Position numbers and translations under genes: made by a program | Source of the DNA: Clostridiales bacterium | Lineage (GTDB): Bacteria; Bacillota; Clostridia; HGM11327 | DNA length: 46,098 nucleotides | Assembly: GCA_015056385.1 (NCBI GenBank) | Contig: SVGI01000004.1 | Coordinates: 1-46,098 of the forward strand | Direction: 5' to 3' | Notes under the pieces: model-generated | Seen by the model: the letters and a program-made list of their open reading frames with translations, nothing else | Database searches by the model: none | Told to the model about the DNA's origin: nothing | In this document: one piece after another, positions 8,323 to 17,015 of the stretch | How the letters are laid out: the number at the start of each line of letters is the position of its first letter | Position numbering within the stretch: the stretch's first letter is position 1

Positions 8323-9342
8323 TCAATCGTCGTTACTGTAAAATTTGAGATTTCTGAACTTTGCAGACTCCTCAACAATAGAGCCCAAGCCGTTTGCAAC
8401 ACAATCCAGGGGATTACTTGCAACTATTGATTTTATGCCTGTTTCCTTATAAAGAAGTGTATCAAGATTCTTAAGCATAGCGCCGCCGCCGGAAAGATAT
8501 ATGCCGTTTTCTGCAACGTCTGCAGCAAGCTCCGGGGGAGTAAGCTCAAGAGTGTTCTTTACGGAATCAACAATTGTCTGTACCTGCTCGGAAATAGCCT
8601 CTGCGATTTCATCGGAGCTTATTGTAAGGCTGTGGGGAAGGCCGCTTACCTGGTCAAGACCTCTTATAACCATTGTTTCTGCTTTACAGCCTGCGTCTGC
8701 TGATTTCATTGCGCTGCCGATAGTCATTTTAATCTTTTCAGCAGTTCTTTCACCTATAATCATGCTGTATTTTTTCTTAAGGTAGGTGATTATGGCCTCA
8801 TCCATTTTGTCGCCTGCGGCCCTTATACTGCAGCTTACAACAATACCGCCAAGGGACATAACGGCAACCTCTGTTGTACCGCCGCCGATATCAACAATCA
8901 TATTGCCCTGAGGCTCCATAATGTCAAGCCCTGCGCCGATAGCGGCGGCAATAGGCTCCTCAACAAGATATGCGGCGCGTGCACCTGCGTTGATGGCAGC
9001 CTCCTCTACGGCTCTGCTTTCAACCTTTGTAATGCCGTATGGAATACATACGAATATTGTGGGGCGGAGGGGGCCCACCTTTGCCTTTGATTTCTTAACG
9101 AAGTAGGAGAGTATTTCCTCTGTAACCTTGTAGTCTGCTATAACGCCGTCTCTCATAGGCCTTACAGCAACAACGTGGCCGGGAGTTTTACCTACCATGT
9201 TCTTTGCTTCCTCGCCTATGCTTACAAGTGAGCCCTTTGACGTATTGTATGCAACAACAGAGGGTTCTCTTAATATAATTCCTTTTCCTCTCATATAGAT
9301 GAGGATATTAGCTGTACCTAAGTCTATTCCTATAACCTTCAT
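8323..9342 (-). CDS. mreB: Actin-like cell shape protein MreB
   Basis: This 339-residue protein has the complete MreB/actin fold: phosphate 1 GIDLGTANILIY near the N-terminus, phosphate 2 NMIVDIGGGTTEVAV near 145-160, and the adenosine loop ENGIYLSGGGAMLKNLD near 280. REPSVVAYN and VRPMRDGVIADY are also typical. MreB filaments on the inner membrane steer the RodA-PBP2 machinery around the cell. Only one mreB is in this window; Mbl- or MreBH-type paralogues could exist elsewhere. The GAGGG ribosome binding site can pair with an upstream GCCCT in a short hairpin. Confidence 0.97.
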   Translation of the reverse strand: MKVIGIDLGTANILIYMRGKGIILREPSVVAYNTSKGSLVSIGEEAKNMVGKTPGHVVAVRPMRDGVIADYKVTEEILSYFVKKSKAKVGPLRPTIFVCIPYGITKVESRAVEEAAINAGARAAYLVEEPIAAAIGAGLDIMEPQGNMIVDIGGGTTEVAVMSLGGIVVSCSIRAAGDKMDEAIITYLKKKYSMIIGERTAEKIKMTIGSAMKSADAGCKAETMVIRGLDQVSGLPHSLTISSDEIAEAISEQVQTIVDSVKNTLELTPPELAADVAENGIYLSGGGAMLKNLDTLLYKETGIKSIVASNPLDCVANGLGSIVEESAKFRNLKFYSNDD

Positions 9343-9390
9343 ACCTGTATAGCCCTCAATAAGGGCGTACCTCCTTAAACCTGATCAATA

Positions 9391-9990
9391 TCAAATGTAA
9401 TTTATTTTTTTAAGCAGCCTTCTTACCAAGCCCATGGGAAGCCCCACAACGTTGGAATATGAGCCGCGTATTTCCTCAATAAAAAAGTCTGAACAGCCCT
9501 GTATTGCGTATGCGCCTGCCTTGTCGTAAACGTTTTCCTTGGCGATATACTCGTTTATTTCATCCTTGCTTAGCCCCTGCATTGTAACCCTTGTGATAGC
9601 CTTATCACAGCAAAGTGCGGGCTTGCCGTTTTCAAGATAGAGCAGCGCAACCCCCGTTACCACGGTGTGGGTATTACTCTGAAGAGAATTAAGCATATTG
9701 AATGCCTCATCCTTGTCCTTAGGCTTACCCATTATGTTATTCCCAAGTATTACGGAGGTATCTGCGGAGAGTATAATATCGCCCTCCTTAAGCTCTGTAA
9801 TACGTGATGCAGCTATTGCCTTACCTCTTGCGAGAATAAGAGGAAAATCCTCAACAGGCATACCCTGAGTGGTGTTTTCACGTATGTATGCATCCTCGTT
9901 AAATTCGGGGACTGCAATTTTATATGTGAATCCGCATTTTGTTAAAAGCTCACTGCGGCGTGGGGATTTAGATGCAAGTATTATACCCAT
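9391..9990 (-). CDS. maf: Maf-type nucleoside triphosphate pyrophosphatase
   Basis: This 199-residue protein has Maf signatures: IILASKSPRRSELL at the N-terminus, GDIILSADTSVILGNNIMGKP near 70-93, and YDKAGAYAIQG near 160. Maf proteins hydrolyse dTTP, UTP and modified nucleotides to monophosphate plus PPi, acting in house-cleaning, and overexpression blocks septation in Bacillus. The position next to mreBCD is a conserved Firmicute arrangement. It begins nine bases after the DUF4321 gene. The subfamily (dTTP/UTP versus 7-methyl-GTP) leans to dTTP/UTP but is not proven. Confidence 0.94.
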   Translation of the reverse strand: MGIILASKSPRRSELLTKCGFTYKIAVPEFNEDAYIRENTTQGMPVEDFPLILARGKAIAASRITELKEGDIILSADTSVILGNNIMGKPKDKDEAFNMLNSLQSNTHTVVTGVALLYLENGKPALCCDKAITRVTMQGLSKDEINEYIAKENVYDKAGAYAIQGCSDFFIEEIRGSYSNVVGLPMGLVRRLLKKINYI

Positions 9991-9999
9991 TTTCTTCCC

Positions 10000-10266
10000 T
10001 TATTTTGCAGTATAGTAAAGCACGAGTGCGGCAATAGTACCCAATGCGGATCCGAAATTGATCTTAAATGATATGCCGAAGCAAAATTTGAAAATAAATA
10101 AATCTATCCACACAGGGTTTCCTGAGGTCCCGAATTGTATGGAATTTGTAAAAATACCCCAGCCTGTAAGGTTACCCAATATGTTGCCGAGAACGGTTCC
10201 TATCAAAATACCTGCAAACAAAAGAAGCACCAGAAGCCAGACGGATTTTGTTTTGCGTTTTGCCAT
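10000..10266 (-). CDS. DUF4321 small membrane protein
   Basis: An 88-residue protein with an N-terminal basic patch (MAKRKTKS), a first membrane helix (about 9-30), a central FGTSGNPVWIDLFIFKFCFGISFKINFGSALG stretch and a second helix at the C-terminus. This pattern matches DUF4321, a family often found beside maf and mreB in Clostridia. Its function is unknown; the constant location suggests a link to envelope growth. The ATG is preceded by a GGAGGG site. Confidence 0.8.
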   Translation of the reverse strand: MAKRKTKSVWLLVLLLFAGILIGTVLGNILGNLTGWGIFTNSIQFGTSGNPVWIDLFIFKFCFGISFKINFGSALGTIAALVLYYTAK

Positions 10267-10288
10267 GTTTCCCTCCGTAAAAAGAGTG

Positions 10289-11692
10289 TTAAATTGTATA
10301 TTTGTCGTGATGAACAGCCCTCATAAGCTCCTTACGCTGGGTCTCATAACCCTTGCGGCCCAAAAGTGCAAATGTGGCCTTTTTACTTAATTCCACACCG
10401 GGCTGATCGTATGTATTGATGCCGAGAAGCTCACCCATAAAGGCGGTTTCAAATTCGAAGAACGTAAGAAGCTGTGCAACTGTGTTTGCATTTACCTCTG
10501 AAAGAGTAATGCTTCTCGTAAGCTTCCTTGAATCTGTAAGGGCGTACTGTGTGCCCTTTTGTTCACAGGCGGCAATATGGTCAAAACCTACACCTGAAAG
10601 GAATGACATTGCCTCCACCCCTGCATAATCCTCGGGTATATTTACAGAGCGTCCGTAATTTTCAACGTTTATGAACGTAATAACCTTATCGGACGGACCC
10701 TCTGAATAAAGCTGAAGCTGTGAGTGCTGGTCTGTTACACCTACTGCCTTTACAGGTGTTTGTCCGCAGTTAACAGTGTTGCCCTCTTTATCGTATTTCT
10801 TGCCGAGGCTTTCTGCCCAAAGCTGGCAATACCACTCTGCTATGGATGAAAGCTGCTGTGAATAGGGCATAAGCACGGAAATATTTTTTCCGGAATTTAC
10901 TGCAAGATACTGTAATAATGCAAATACAGCGGCAGGATTGCTTTTTATATCCTCGTTAAGGCAAAGCTCCTTCATTTTCTGTGCGCCTGTAAGCATACCC
11001 TTTATGTCTATACCGCAAACGGCGGCAGGGAAAAGGCCTACGGGTGAAAATACTGAAAATCTTCCGCCTGTACCGTTAGGTATTACAAAGCTCTTTATGC
11101 CGTACTCCCTTGCAAGCTCGAAAAGAACGCCCTTATCCTTGCTTGTGGTAAAGAAGAAATGCCTTGTCCAATCCTCAACGCCCTCCTTACAGAGAAGGTC
11201 CTTGAAGTATATAAACTGGGACATTGTTTCCGTTGTGGTTCCTGATTTTGTAATAACGTTAAAGGCGGTACGCTTAATGTCTATTACGTCGCAAAGAGCG
11301 CCTATCAGGGTAGGGTCGATATTATCAAGAACGTAAAAGCGGGGTCCCGGCCTTTTTGAATCGGGAAGCTCATTGTAGAAATTATGGTTTAAGGCCTTTT
11401 GAACGGCTATGGGGCCAAGTGCGCTTCCGCCTATGCCCAATACCACGAAATAGTCAAAATCTGCGGATACCTGCCTTGCGGTTTCCAATACGTCATTTAC
11501 AACGGAGTCCTCAGGTGAAAGAATATCCATCCATTCAACCATATTTTTTTCTGCGTTGTTATGAAGATCCCTTATTGCGTGAAGAGCGGAAGACGCCATA
11601 GGCAATATGTCAAAAAGCTGACTTTCGTCAAATCCACCCTGTGAAGCGGCTGAAAGCATATTATTATAATCGAATTTAAGTATGTTGTTCAT
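10289..11692 (-). CDS. pgi: Glucose-6-phosphate isomerase
   Basis: The enzyme interconverts glucose-6-phosphate and fructose-6-phosphate. The protein (467 residues from the ATG at 11692) shows VVLGIGGSALGP near 87, FNVITKSGTTTETMSQF near 143-160, and the catalytic PGVELSKK-like C-terminal motif (TYDQPGVELSKKATFALLGRKG). The ORF track begins at an upstream GTG (11701), but AGGTG is spaced seven bases from the ATG, which is preferred. It heads the cell-shape block; fructose-6-phosphate supplies GlcN-6-P for peptidoglycan, a plausible reason for the linkage. Confidence 0.95.
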   Translation of the reverse strand: MNNILKFDYNNMLSAASQGGFDESQLFDILPMASSALHAIRDLHNNAEKNMVEWMDILSPEDSVVNDVLETARQVSADFDYFVVLGIGGSALGPIAVQKALNHNFYNELPDSKRPGPRFYVLDNIDPTLIGALCDVIDIKRTAFNVITKSGTTTETMSQFIYFKDLLCKEGVEDWTRHFFFTTSKDKGVLFELAREYGIKSFVIPNGTGGRFSVFSPVGLFPAAVCGIDIKGMLTGAQKMKELCLNEDIKSNPAAVFALLQYLAVNSGKNISVLMPYSQQLSSIAEWYCQLWAESLGKKYDKEGNTVNCGQTPVKAVGVTDQHSQLQLYSEGPSDKVITFINVENYGRSVNIPEDYAGVEAMSFLSGVGFDHIAACEQKGTQYALTDSRKLTRSITLSEVNANTVAQLLTFFEFETAFMGELLGINTYDQPGVELSKKATFALLGRKGYETQRKELMRAVHHDKYTI

Positions 11693-11754
11693 TAAATACA
11701 CCTACCGTTTTATTACGCATTTACCCTGTGTGAATGTACTATAAATCACCCTAT

Positions 11755-11783
11755 ATTATATCACAGGGAGCACTTCTCTTCAA
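11755..11783 (-). promoter_or_regulatory. Promoter for the pgi-mre-rodA operon
   Basis: On the minus strand TTGAAG (11783-11778), 17 bases, TATAAT (11760-11755), about 60 bases before the pgi ATG. No terminator is evident inside the following eight-gene block, so this may drive all of it. Confidence 0.6.
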
Positions 11784-11876
11784 TAAAAATAATATAGAGA
11801 ATATATGTTTTTTATGAAAAAGGGTTAATCTTAAAAAATTAACATATCATTGAGTTATATATAAGCATATCCTACA

Positions 11877-11906
11877 TTGACAAAATTATGGAATATGTGG
11901 TATAAT
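11877..11906 (+). promoter_or_regulatory. Consensus promoter for the ileS T-box leader
   Basis: TTGACA (11877-11882), 18 bases, TATAAT (11901-11906): both boxes match consensus exactly. Transcription would start about 11913, giving a roughly 300-base leader. Confidence 0.8.
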
Positions 11907-11912
11907 CCACCT

Positions 11913-12176
11913 TAAAGTGATGAACGGAAGAGTAACACCCGGTGTTTTACACAGAGAGCGCTTTGTAAGCTGAAAGAAGCGTTAATTGCCGAGTTGTGAA
12001 TATCATCCGGGAGCTGCGCCCTGAAGCCTTTTATTCAGTAAGGGTATGCCGTTTTAGCCGCGTTAAGGTTATAAAAGTGGCGGTGTGTATATGCCGCAAC
12101 GTGGGTGGTACCACGGATAAATTGCTTGTCCGTCCCTCGGTGAGAGTTGTTCTCCTCGGGGGCATTATTTTTATAA
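11913..12176 (+). promoter_or_regulatory. T-box riboswitch (isoleucine type) of ileS
   Basis: The leader holds the T-box core TGGGTGGTACCACG (12102-12115), an AG-bulge AGAGAG in stem I (11953-11958), and a specifier region GTGAATATCATCC in which ATC (12002-12004) is the likely isoleucine codon. Past the T-box, CCCTCGGTGAG and CTCCTCGGGGG (about 12134-12163) form a terminator stem with a T-rich tail, the competitor of the antiterminator. Uncharged tRNA-Ile should stabilise the antiterminator and turn ileS on. Exact stem boundaries are my reading. Confidence 0.9.
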
Positions 12177-12218
12177 AGTACAATACAGCAGTAAGCTGTA
12201 TAAACGGAGGATATATAT

Positions 12219-15200
12219 ATGTCTAAATTCAGGAATCTTTCCAATGAGCCTGTCAAAAGCCGCGAGGCATCCACTGCTCAGTATTGGAATGATATTGACT
12301 TATTGAAAAGATCTGTGGAAACCAGAAGCGCAAGTGAGCCCTTCGTATTCTTTGAGGGACCTCCAACAGCTAACGGCCGTCCGGGTATTCATCACGTTAT
12401 GGCACGTGCTCTTAAGGATGCGGTTTGCAGAAATAAGACCATGAACGGCTATCGTGTAGAAAGAAAAGCAGGCTGGGATACACACGGTCTTCCCGTAGAG
12501 ATAGAGGTTGAAAAGAAGCTTGGGCTTCAGGATAAAAACGATATCGAAAAATACGGTATAGAGGAATTCAATAAAAACTGCCGTGCAAGCGTTTTCGAGT
12601 ATGAAAGCCTTTGGAGAGAGATGACAAAGCGTATGGCTTACCTCATCGACCTTGACAATCCTTATATCACCCTTGATAACGATTATATTGAAACCGAATG
12701 GTGGATATTAGACCAGATGAACAAGGCCGGTCTTTTGTACGAGGGTCATAAGATTCTGCCCTTCTGCACAAGATGCGGAACGGGCCTTGCTTCTCACGAG
12801 GTTGCTCAGGGCTACAAGGAAATAAAGGTAACCACAGTTACAGTTAAGTTCAAGAGAAAGGACGTAGATGAATACTTCCTTGTATGGACAACAACTCCCT
12901 GGACTCTTGCCTCCAACGTAGCTCTTACAGTAAACGCAGAGCACGACTACGTTAAGGTTGAAAAGGACGGAGTTATTTACTACGTTGGCGCACAGCAGGC
13001 AGCAAAGGTATTGGGCGAGGGATATACTGTTCTCGAAACGATGAAGGGTAGCGCTCTTGAATATATCGAGTACGAGCAGCTTATGCCCTTCCTCACACCT
13101 GATAAAAAGGCGTTCTACGTAACTACTGCAGATTACGTTACTACTGAAGACGGTACAGGTATAGTTCATACAGCACCTGCCTTCGGTGAGGACGACTATA
13201 ATACCTGCAAGCGCTACGGACTTCCCGTATTGAATCCCGTTGCTGAGGACGGTAAGTATTTCGAAACTCCCTGGGCAGGAAAATTCGTTATGGATGCAGA
13301 CCCCGACGTTATTGAATGGCTTATAGAAAACGGTAAGCTCTTCAAGAAGGAAAAGATGGTCCATAACTATCCTCACTGCTGGCGCTGCAAAACACCCTTG
13401 CTTTATTATGCAAAGCCCAGCTGGTATATTGAGATGACAAAGCTCAAGGACCTTCTCATTAAAAACAACAACACAGTTGAATGGTATCCCCCCTTCGTAG
13501 GTGAGGGAAGATTCGGCAACTGGCTTGAAAATCTTAACGACTGGGCAATTTCAAGAAGCCGTTATTGGGGTACTCCCCTTAACGTATGGCGCTGCGAGTG
13601 CGGTGCTATTGAAACAGTAGGCTCACGCAAGGAGCTTGCAGAGCGCGCTATTGAGGATATTGATGAAAGCATTGACCTCCACCGCCCCTACGTAGACGGT
13701 GTACACATCAAATGCCCCAAGTGCGGTAAGACAATGACAAGAGTTAAGGACGTTATCGACTGCTGGTTCGACAGCGGCTCAATGCCCTTCGCGCAGAGGC
13801 ACTATCCCTTCGAGCATAAGGATGATTTTGATAAATACTTCCCTGCAGACTTTATTTGTGAGGGTATAGACCAGACAAGAGGCTGGTTCTACTCACTCCT
13901 TGCTATATCAACCTTTGTAAAGGGCGTATCTCCTTATAAGAGAGTATTGGTAAACGACCTTATACTTGATAAAGACGGCCAGAAGATGTCTAAGTCCCGT
14001 GGTAACACCGTAGATCCCTTTGCGCTCTTTGATGAGTACGGCGCAGATGCCTTAAGATGGTATCTCTACTACGTTTCCCCCGCATGGAGCCCCACTAAGT
14101 TTGACGAATCCGGCCTCCGCGAGATAATGAACAGATTCTTCATTACGCTTAAGAATATCTATTCATTCTTCGTTATGTATGCCAATACAGATGATCTTGA
14201 TCCCCGTGAGTTCTATATTGAGCCTAAGGATCGTCCTGAAATAGACCGCTGGATGCTTTCAAGGCTTAATTCAGTAGTAAAATACGTAAACGAGTGCTTT
14301 GATTGCTACGATATTACAAAGGCAGCACGTAAGATTCAGGACTTCCTTAACGACGACGTTTCCAACTGGTATATCCGCCGCTGCAGAAGACGCTTTTGGG
14401 CAAGTGAGATAGACGACGATAAGCGCGCGGTATATAACACATGCTATGAGGTGCTTCATACCGTTGCAAGGCTTATTGCTCCTATGACTCCCTATATTGC
14501 AGAGGAATTGTACCGTGAGCTTACAAACGAGGAATCTGTACACCTTGCAGAATACCCCAAGTGCAACGACGCTCTTATTGATATGGCTCTTGAGGAGAAG
14601 ATGAATATCGTTATGACAGTTGCTACGCTTGGCCGTTCACTCCGTGAAAAGGTACGTATTAAGGTGCGTCAGCCCTTAAGCGAGGTTATGCTTGACGGAC
14701 GTTACAGTCAAACAGTAGGCGGTCTTACAGACCTTATTATGGAGGAGCTTAACGTAAAGAAGGTAACCTTCGTAGAGGATATGTCCGATTACGTTATTTA
14801 TACATTGAAGCCCAACTTCAGAGCAGTTGGCGGTAAGGTAGGTAAGCTTATGGGTGAATTTACACAGTGCCTTAAGAATGCCAACGCTCCTGAAATCGTA
14901 AAGACTCTTGAGGCAGGTAACACAGTTAAGTTCACTCTTTCCGGCAACGAGTTTGAGTTTAATGCAGATGAAATTACCGTAACCTATTCTGTACGTGAGG
15001 GCTTTGATATGATAAGCGGCAACGACGTTCTTGTTGTTCTTGAAACAACTCTTACAGAAGAGCTTATTGAAGAGGGCTACCTCCGCGAGCTTCTTTCAAA
15101 GGTCCAGAACCTCAGAAAGACAAGCGGCTTCGACGTTGCGGATAACATCAGGCTCTATGTTTCAGGTGATGAGGTTATTACAGGTGTTGTAAATAAATAC

Positions 15201-15317
15201 AGCGAGTATATCAAAACAGAGGTTCTCGCACAGGAGATAATCCTCAGTGATGAGGTTGTAACGGCTGTTGAGGATCTTAACTCACACGAAACAAAGATCG
15301 GTGTTGTTAAGCTTTGA
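12219..15317 (+). CDS. ileS: Isoleucyl-tRNA synthetase, type-2-like
   Basis: This 1032-residue class I synthetase charges tRNA-Ile. The HIGH-like site is GPPTANGRPGIHHV (GIHH at 56-59) and KMSKS is at 589-593. An editing (CP1) domain lies between (TTTPWTLASNVALTV, GTGIVHTAPAFGEDD near 310). Two Cys pairs sit in CP1/zinc-ribbon-like regions (CTRCG, CPKCGKT), followed by an anticodon-binding domain. The GRPGIHH form and total length resemble the eukaryote-like type 2 IleRS (often mupirocin tolerant) rather than type 1, which has GNIHIGHA. The ATG follows GGAGG. It is controlled by the T-box upstream and ends in its own terminator. Confidence 0.96.
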   Translation: MSKFRNLSNEPVKSREASTAQYWNDIDLLKRSVETRSASEPFVFFEGPPTANGRPGIHHVMARALKDAVCRNKTMNGYRVERKAGWDTHGLPVEIEVEKKLGLQDKNDIEKYGIEEFNKNCRASVFEYESLWREMTKRMAYLIDLDNPYITLDNDYIETEWWILDQMNKAGLLYEGHKILPFCTRCGTGLASHEVAQGYKEIKVTTVTVKFKRKDVDEYFLVWTTTPWTLASNVALTVNAEHDYVKVEKDGVIYYVGAQQAAKVLGEGYTVLETMKGSALEYIEYEQLMPFLTPDKKAFYVTTADYVTTEDGTGIVHTAPAFGEDDYNTCKRYGLPVLNPVAEDGKYFETPWAGKFVMDADPDVIEWLIENGKLFKKEKMVHNYPHCWRCKTPLLYYAKPSWYIEMTKLKDLLIKNNNTVEWYPPFVGEGRFGNWLENLNDWAISRSRYWGTPLNVWRCECGAIETVGSRKELAERAIEDIDESIDLHRPYVDGVHIKCPKCGKTMTRVKDVIDCWFDSGSMPFAQRHYPFEHKDDFDKYFPADFICEGIDQTRGWFYSLLAISTFVKGVSPYKRVLVNDLILDKDGQKMSKSRGNTVDPFALFDEYGADALRWYLYYVSPAWSPTKFDESGLREIMNRFFITLKNIYSFFVMYANTDDLDPREFYIEPKDRPEIDRWMLSRLNSVVKYVNECFDCYDITKAARKIQDFLNDDVSNWYIRRCRRRFWASEIDDDKRAVYNTCYEVLHTVARLIAPMTPYIAEELYRELTNEESVHLAEYPKCNDALIDMALEEKMNIVMTVATLGRSLREKVRIKVRQPLSEVMLDGRYSQTVGGLTDLIMEELNVKKVTFVEDMSDYVIYTLKPNFRAVGGKVGKLMGEFTQCLKNANAPEIVKTLEAGNTVKFTLSGNEFEFNADEITVTYSVREGFDMISGNDVLVVLETTLTEELIEEGYLRELLSKVQNLRKTSGFDVADNIRLYVSGDEVITGVVNKYSEYIKTEVLAQEIILSDEVVTAVEDLNSHETKIGVVKL

Positions 15318-15335
15318 TAAACAAATAAAATAATT

Positions 15336-15366
15336 AAACGGGTGGTATTATCCACCCGTTTTTTTG
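15336..15366 (+). terminator. Terminator after ileS
   Basis: AAACGGGTGG-tattat-CCACCCGTTT followed by a T-run. Confidence 0.85.
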
Positions 15367-15403
15367 CACAAAAAAATCCGTTCCCACAAAAGGAACGGAT
15401 TTT
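15366..15403 (-). terminator. Terminator after gdhA
   Basis: AAAATCCGTTCC and GGAACGGATTTT form a 12-bp stem. Read on the minus strand it is followed by seven T, so it ends the gdhA transcript. Confidence 0.85.
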
Positions 15404-15426
15404 GTATTATATAGTATTGACCTAAA

Positions 15427-16776
15427 TCAAACTACACCAAGCTGCATCATAGCCTCTGCTACCTTGCTGAAGCCTGCGATGTTAGCGCCGGAAACAAGGT
15501 CATCCTCGTGAGAGTACTTACATGCGTATTCGGATGCGTGGAGGTAAATGTTCTTCATGATCTCGTGAAGCTTGTGATCAACCTCGTCGAATGTCCATGA
15601 AATACGCTGACTATTCTGGCTCATTTCAAGGGCTGACGTAGCAACACCGCCTGCGTTTGCTGCCTTTGCAGGTCCGAAGAGAATGCCTGCATCCATAAGG
15701 GCGTGTGTAGCGTCTAACGTTGTGGGCATGTTTGCACCCTCTGCAACGAGCATACATCCGTTTTTGATAAGCTCTTTAGCTGATGCAAGGGGAAGCTCGT
15801 TCTGTGTAGCGCAGGGGAGAGCTATATCACAGGGTACCTCCCATATTCTAACACAGCTGTCAACGTACGTTGCATCGGGAACGTATTTGAGGTAATCTGA
15901 AATTCTGCCGCGCTCTACCTCCTTTATCTGCTTTACGATATCAAGCTTAATGCCGTTTTTATCGTAAATATAGCCGGAGGAGTCGCTCATTGCAATAACA
16001 GTTGCGCCCATAGATGCTACCTTTTCGTGAGCGTATATTGCAACGTTACCGGAGCCGGAGATAACAACCTTCTTGCCTTCAAAGCCGTTTTTCTTTGATG
16101 CAAGCATTTCGTTTGCGAAATAGATAAGGCCGTAGCCTGTGGCCTCTCTTCTTGCAAGAGAGCCGCCGTATGCAATGCCCTTGCCTGTAAGAACGCCTGT
16201 GTAGGAGCCTGTGATACGCTTGTACTGGCCGTAGAGGTAGCCGATTTCACGTCCGCCAACACCAATGTCGCCTGCGGGAACGTCAACGTCATCACCTACG
16301 TATTTGTAAAGCTCTGTCATAAAGCTCTGGCAGAAGCTCATAATTTCAGTATCGCTTTTGCCCTTGGGGTCGAAGTTGCTGCCGCCCTTACCGCCGCCGA
16401 TGGGAAGACCTGTAAGAGAGTTTTTAAGCACCTGCTCAAAGCCGAGGAATTTGATAATACTGAAGTTTACAGACGGGTGGAATCTCAAGCCGCCCTTGTA
16501 GGGTCCTATGGAGTTGTTAAATTGAACGCGGTATCCGCGGTTAACCCTTACCATACCCTTATCGTCTATCCACGGAACTCTGAACATGATCATTCTGTCC
16601 GGCTCAACATAACGCTCCAAAAGCGCGTATTTTTTGAATTCGGGATGCTGTGCGATATAGGGAATAAGTGAGGTAAGAGCCTCTGTTGCAGCCTGTATAA
16701 ATTCCGGCTGTTCAGAGCTTTTTCTTCCTAAGTAATTTAATACCTCTTCAACGTATTGTGAAGCATCTGTGTACAT
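15427..16776 (-). CDS. gdhA: Glutamate dehydrogenase (NADP-type, hexameric)
   Basis: This 449-residue enzyme makes glutamate from 2-oxoglutarate and ammonium with NAD(P)H. Family motifs include the substrate region GPYKGGLRFHPSVN near 92-105, LPIGGGKGGSNFDPKGKSD near 124-142 with its catalytic-region lysine, and DVPAGDIGVGGREIGYLYGQYK near 165. A Rossmann segment follows (VVISGSGNVAIYAHEK near 240). The length fits small bacterial GDH50. NADP use is inferred from resemblance to ammonium-assimilating enzymes. ATG follows AAGGAG. The upstream DNA carries repeated TGCAAGT motifs that could be operators. Confidence 0.95.
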   Translation of the reverse strand: MYTDASQYVEEVLNYLGRKSSEQPEFIQAATEALTSLIPYIAQHPEFKKYALLERYVEPDRMIMFRVPWIDDKGMVRVNRGYRVQFNNSIGPYKGGLRFHPSVNFSIIKFLGFEQVLKNSLTGLPIGGGKGGSNFDPKGKSDTEIMSFCQSFMTELYKYVGDDVDVPAGDIGVGGREIGYLYGQYKRITGSYTGVLTGKGIAYGGSLARREATGYGLIYFANEMLASKKNGFEGKKVVISGSGNVAIYAHEKVASMGATVIAMSDSSGYIYDKNGIKLDIVKQIKEVERGRISDYLKYVPDATYVDSCVRIWEVPCDIALPCATQNELPLASAKELIKNGCMLVAEGANMPTTLDATHALMDAGILFGPAKAANAGGVATSALEMSQNSQRISWTFDEVDHKLHEIMKNIYLHASEYACKYSHEDDLVSGANIAGFSKVAEAMMQLGVV

Positions 16777-16883
16777 TGCTGATTTCTCCTTTACAATAGA
16801 CTGTTATATGGAAATGATTCATACAAAGAATATATTCCAACAGTAACAAAAAAACATTGGAAGGATTATAACATAATGGAAAC

Positions 16884-16993
16884 AAAAAATGCAAGTGGAA
16901 GATATAAAAATTGCATTTTTAACGAAAAAAAATAAGTATAATTGATGTTATACTTGCATTTTTGCTAAAAAATGCAAGTGATAATGCAAAAAA
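16884..16993. repeat. Cluster of AAAAATGCAAGT motifs upstream of gdhA
   Basis: AAAAAATGCAAGTG occurs twice in direct orientation (16884-16897, 16967-16980). The inverse occurs as ACTTGCATTTTT (16952-16963) and a shorter TTGCATTTTT (16911-16920). TGCAAAAAA follows at 16985. The third and fourth copies make a nearly perfect palindrome around GCT. It may be an operator array for gdhA or part of a transcription end. Confidence 0.6.
16923..16955 (-). terminator. Probable terminator of the DUF2284/two-component operon
   Basis: On the minus strand AAGTATAA-catcaa-TTATACTT is followed by ATTTTTTTT. The stem is AT-only, so strength is uncertain. The TGCAAGT palindrome just before it may assist. Confidence 0.5.
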
Positions 16994-17015
16994 CAGTCAA
17001 ATCAGGGTGGAAAGC

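Noticed and set aside
11996-12226. 76-codon ORF before ileS
   Set aside because: It coincides with the T-box leader, whose RNA motifs explain the sequence.
12708-13376. 222-codon minus-strand ORF opposite ileS
   Set aside because: It is antisense to conserved IleRS motifs and has no protein-like features.
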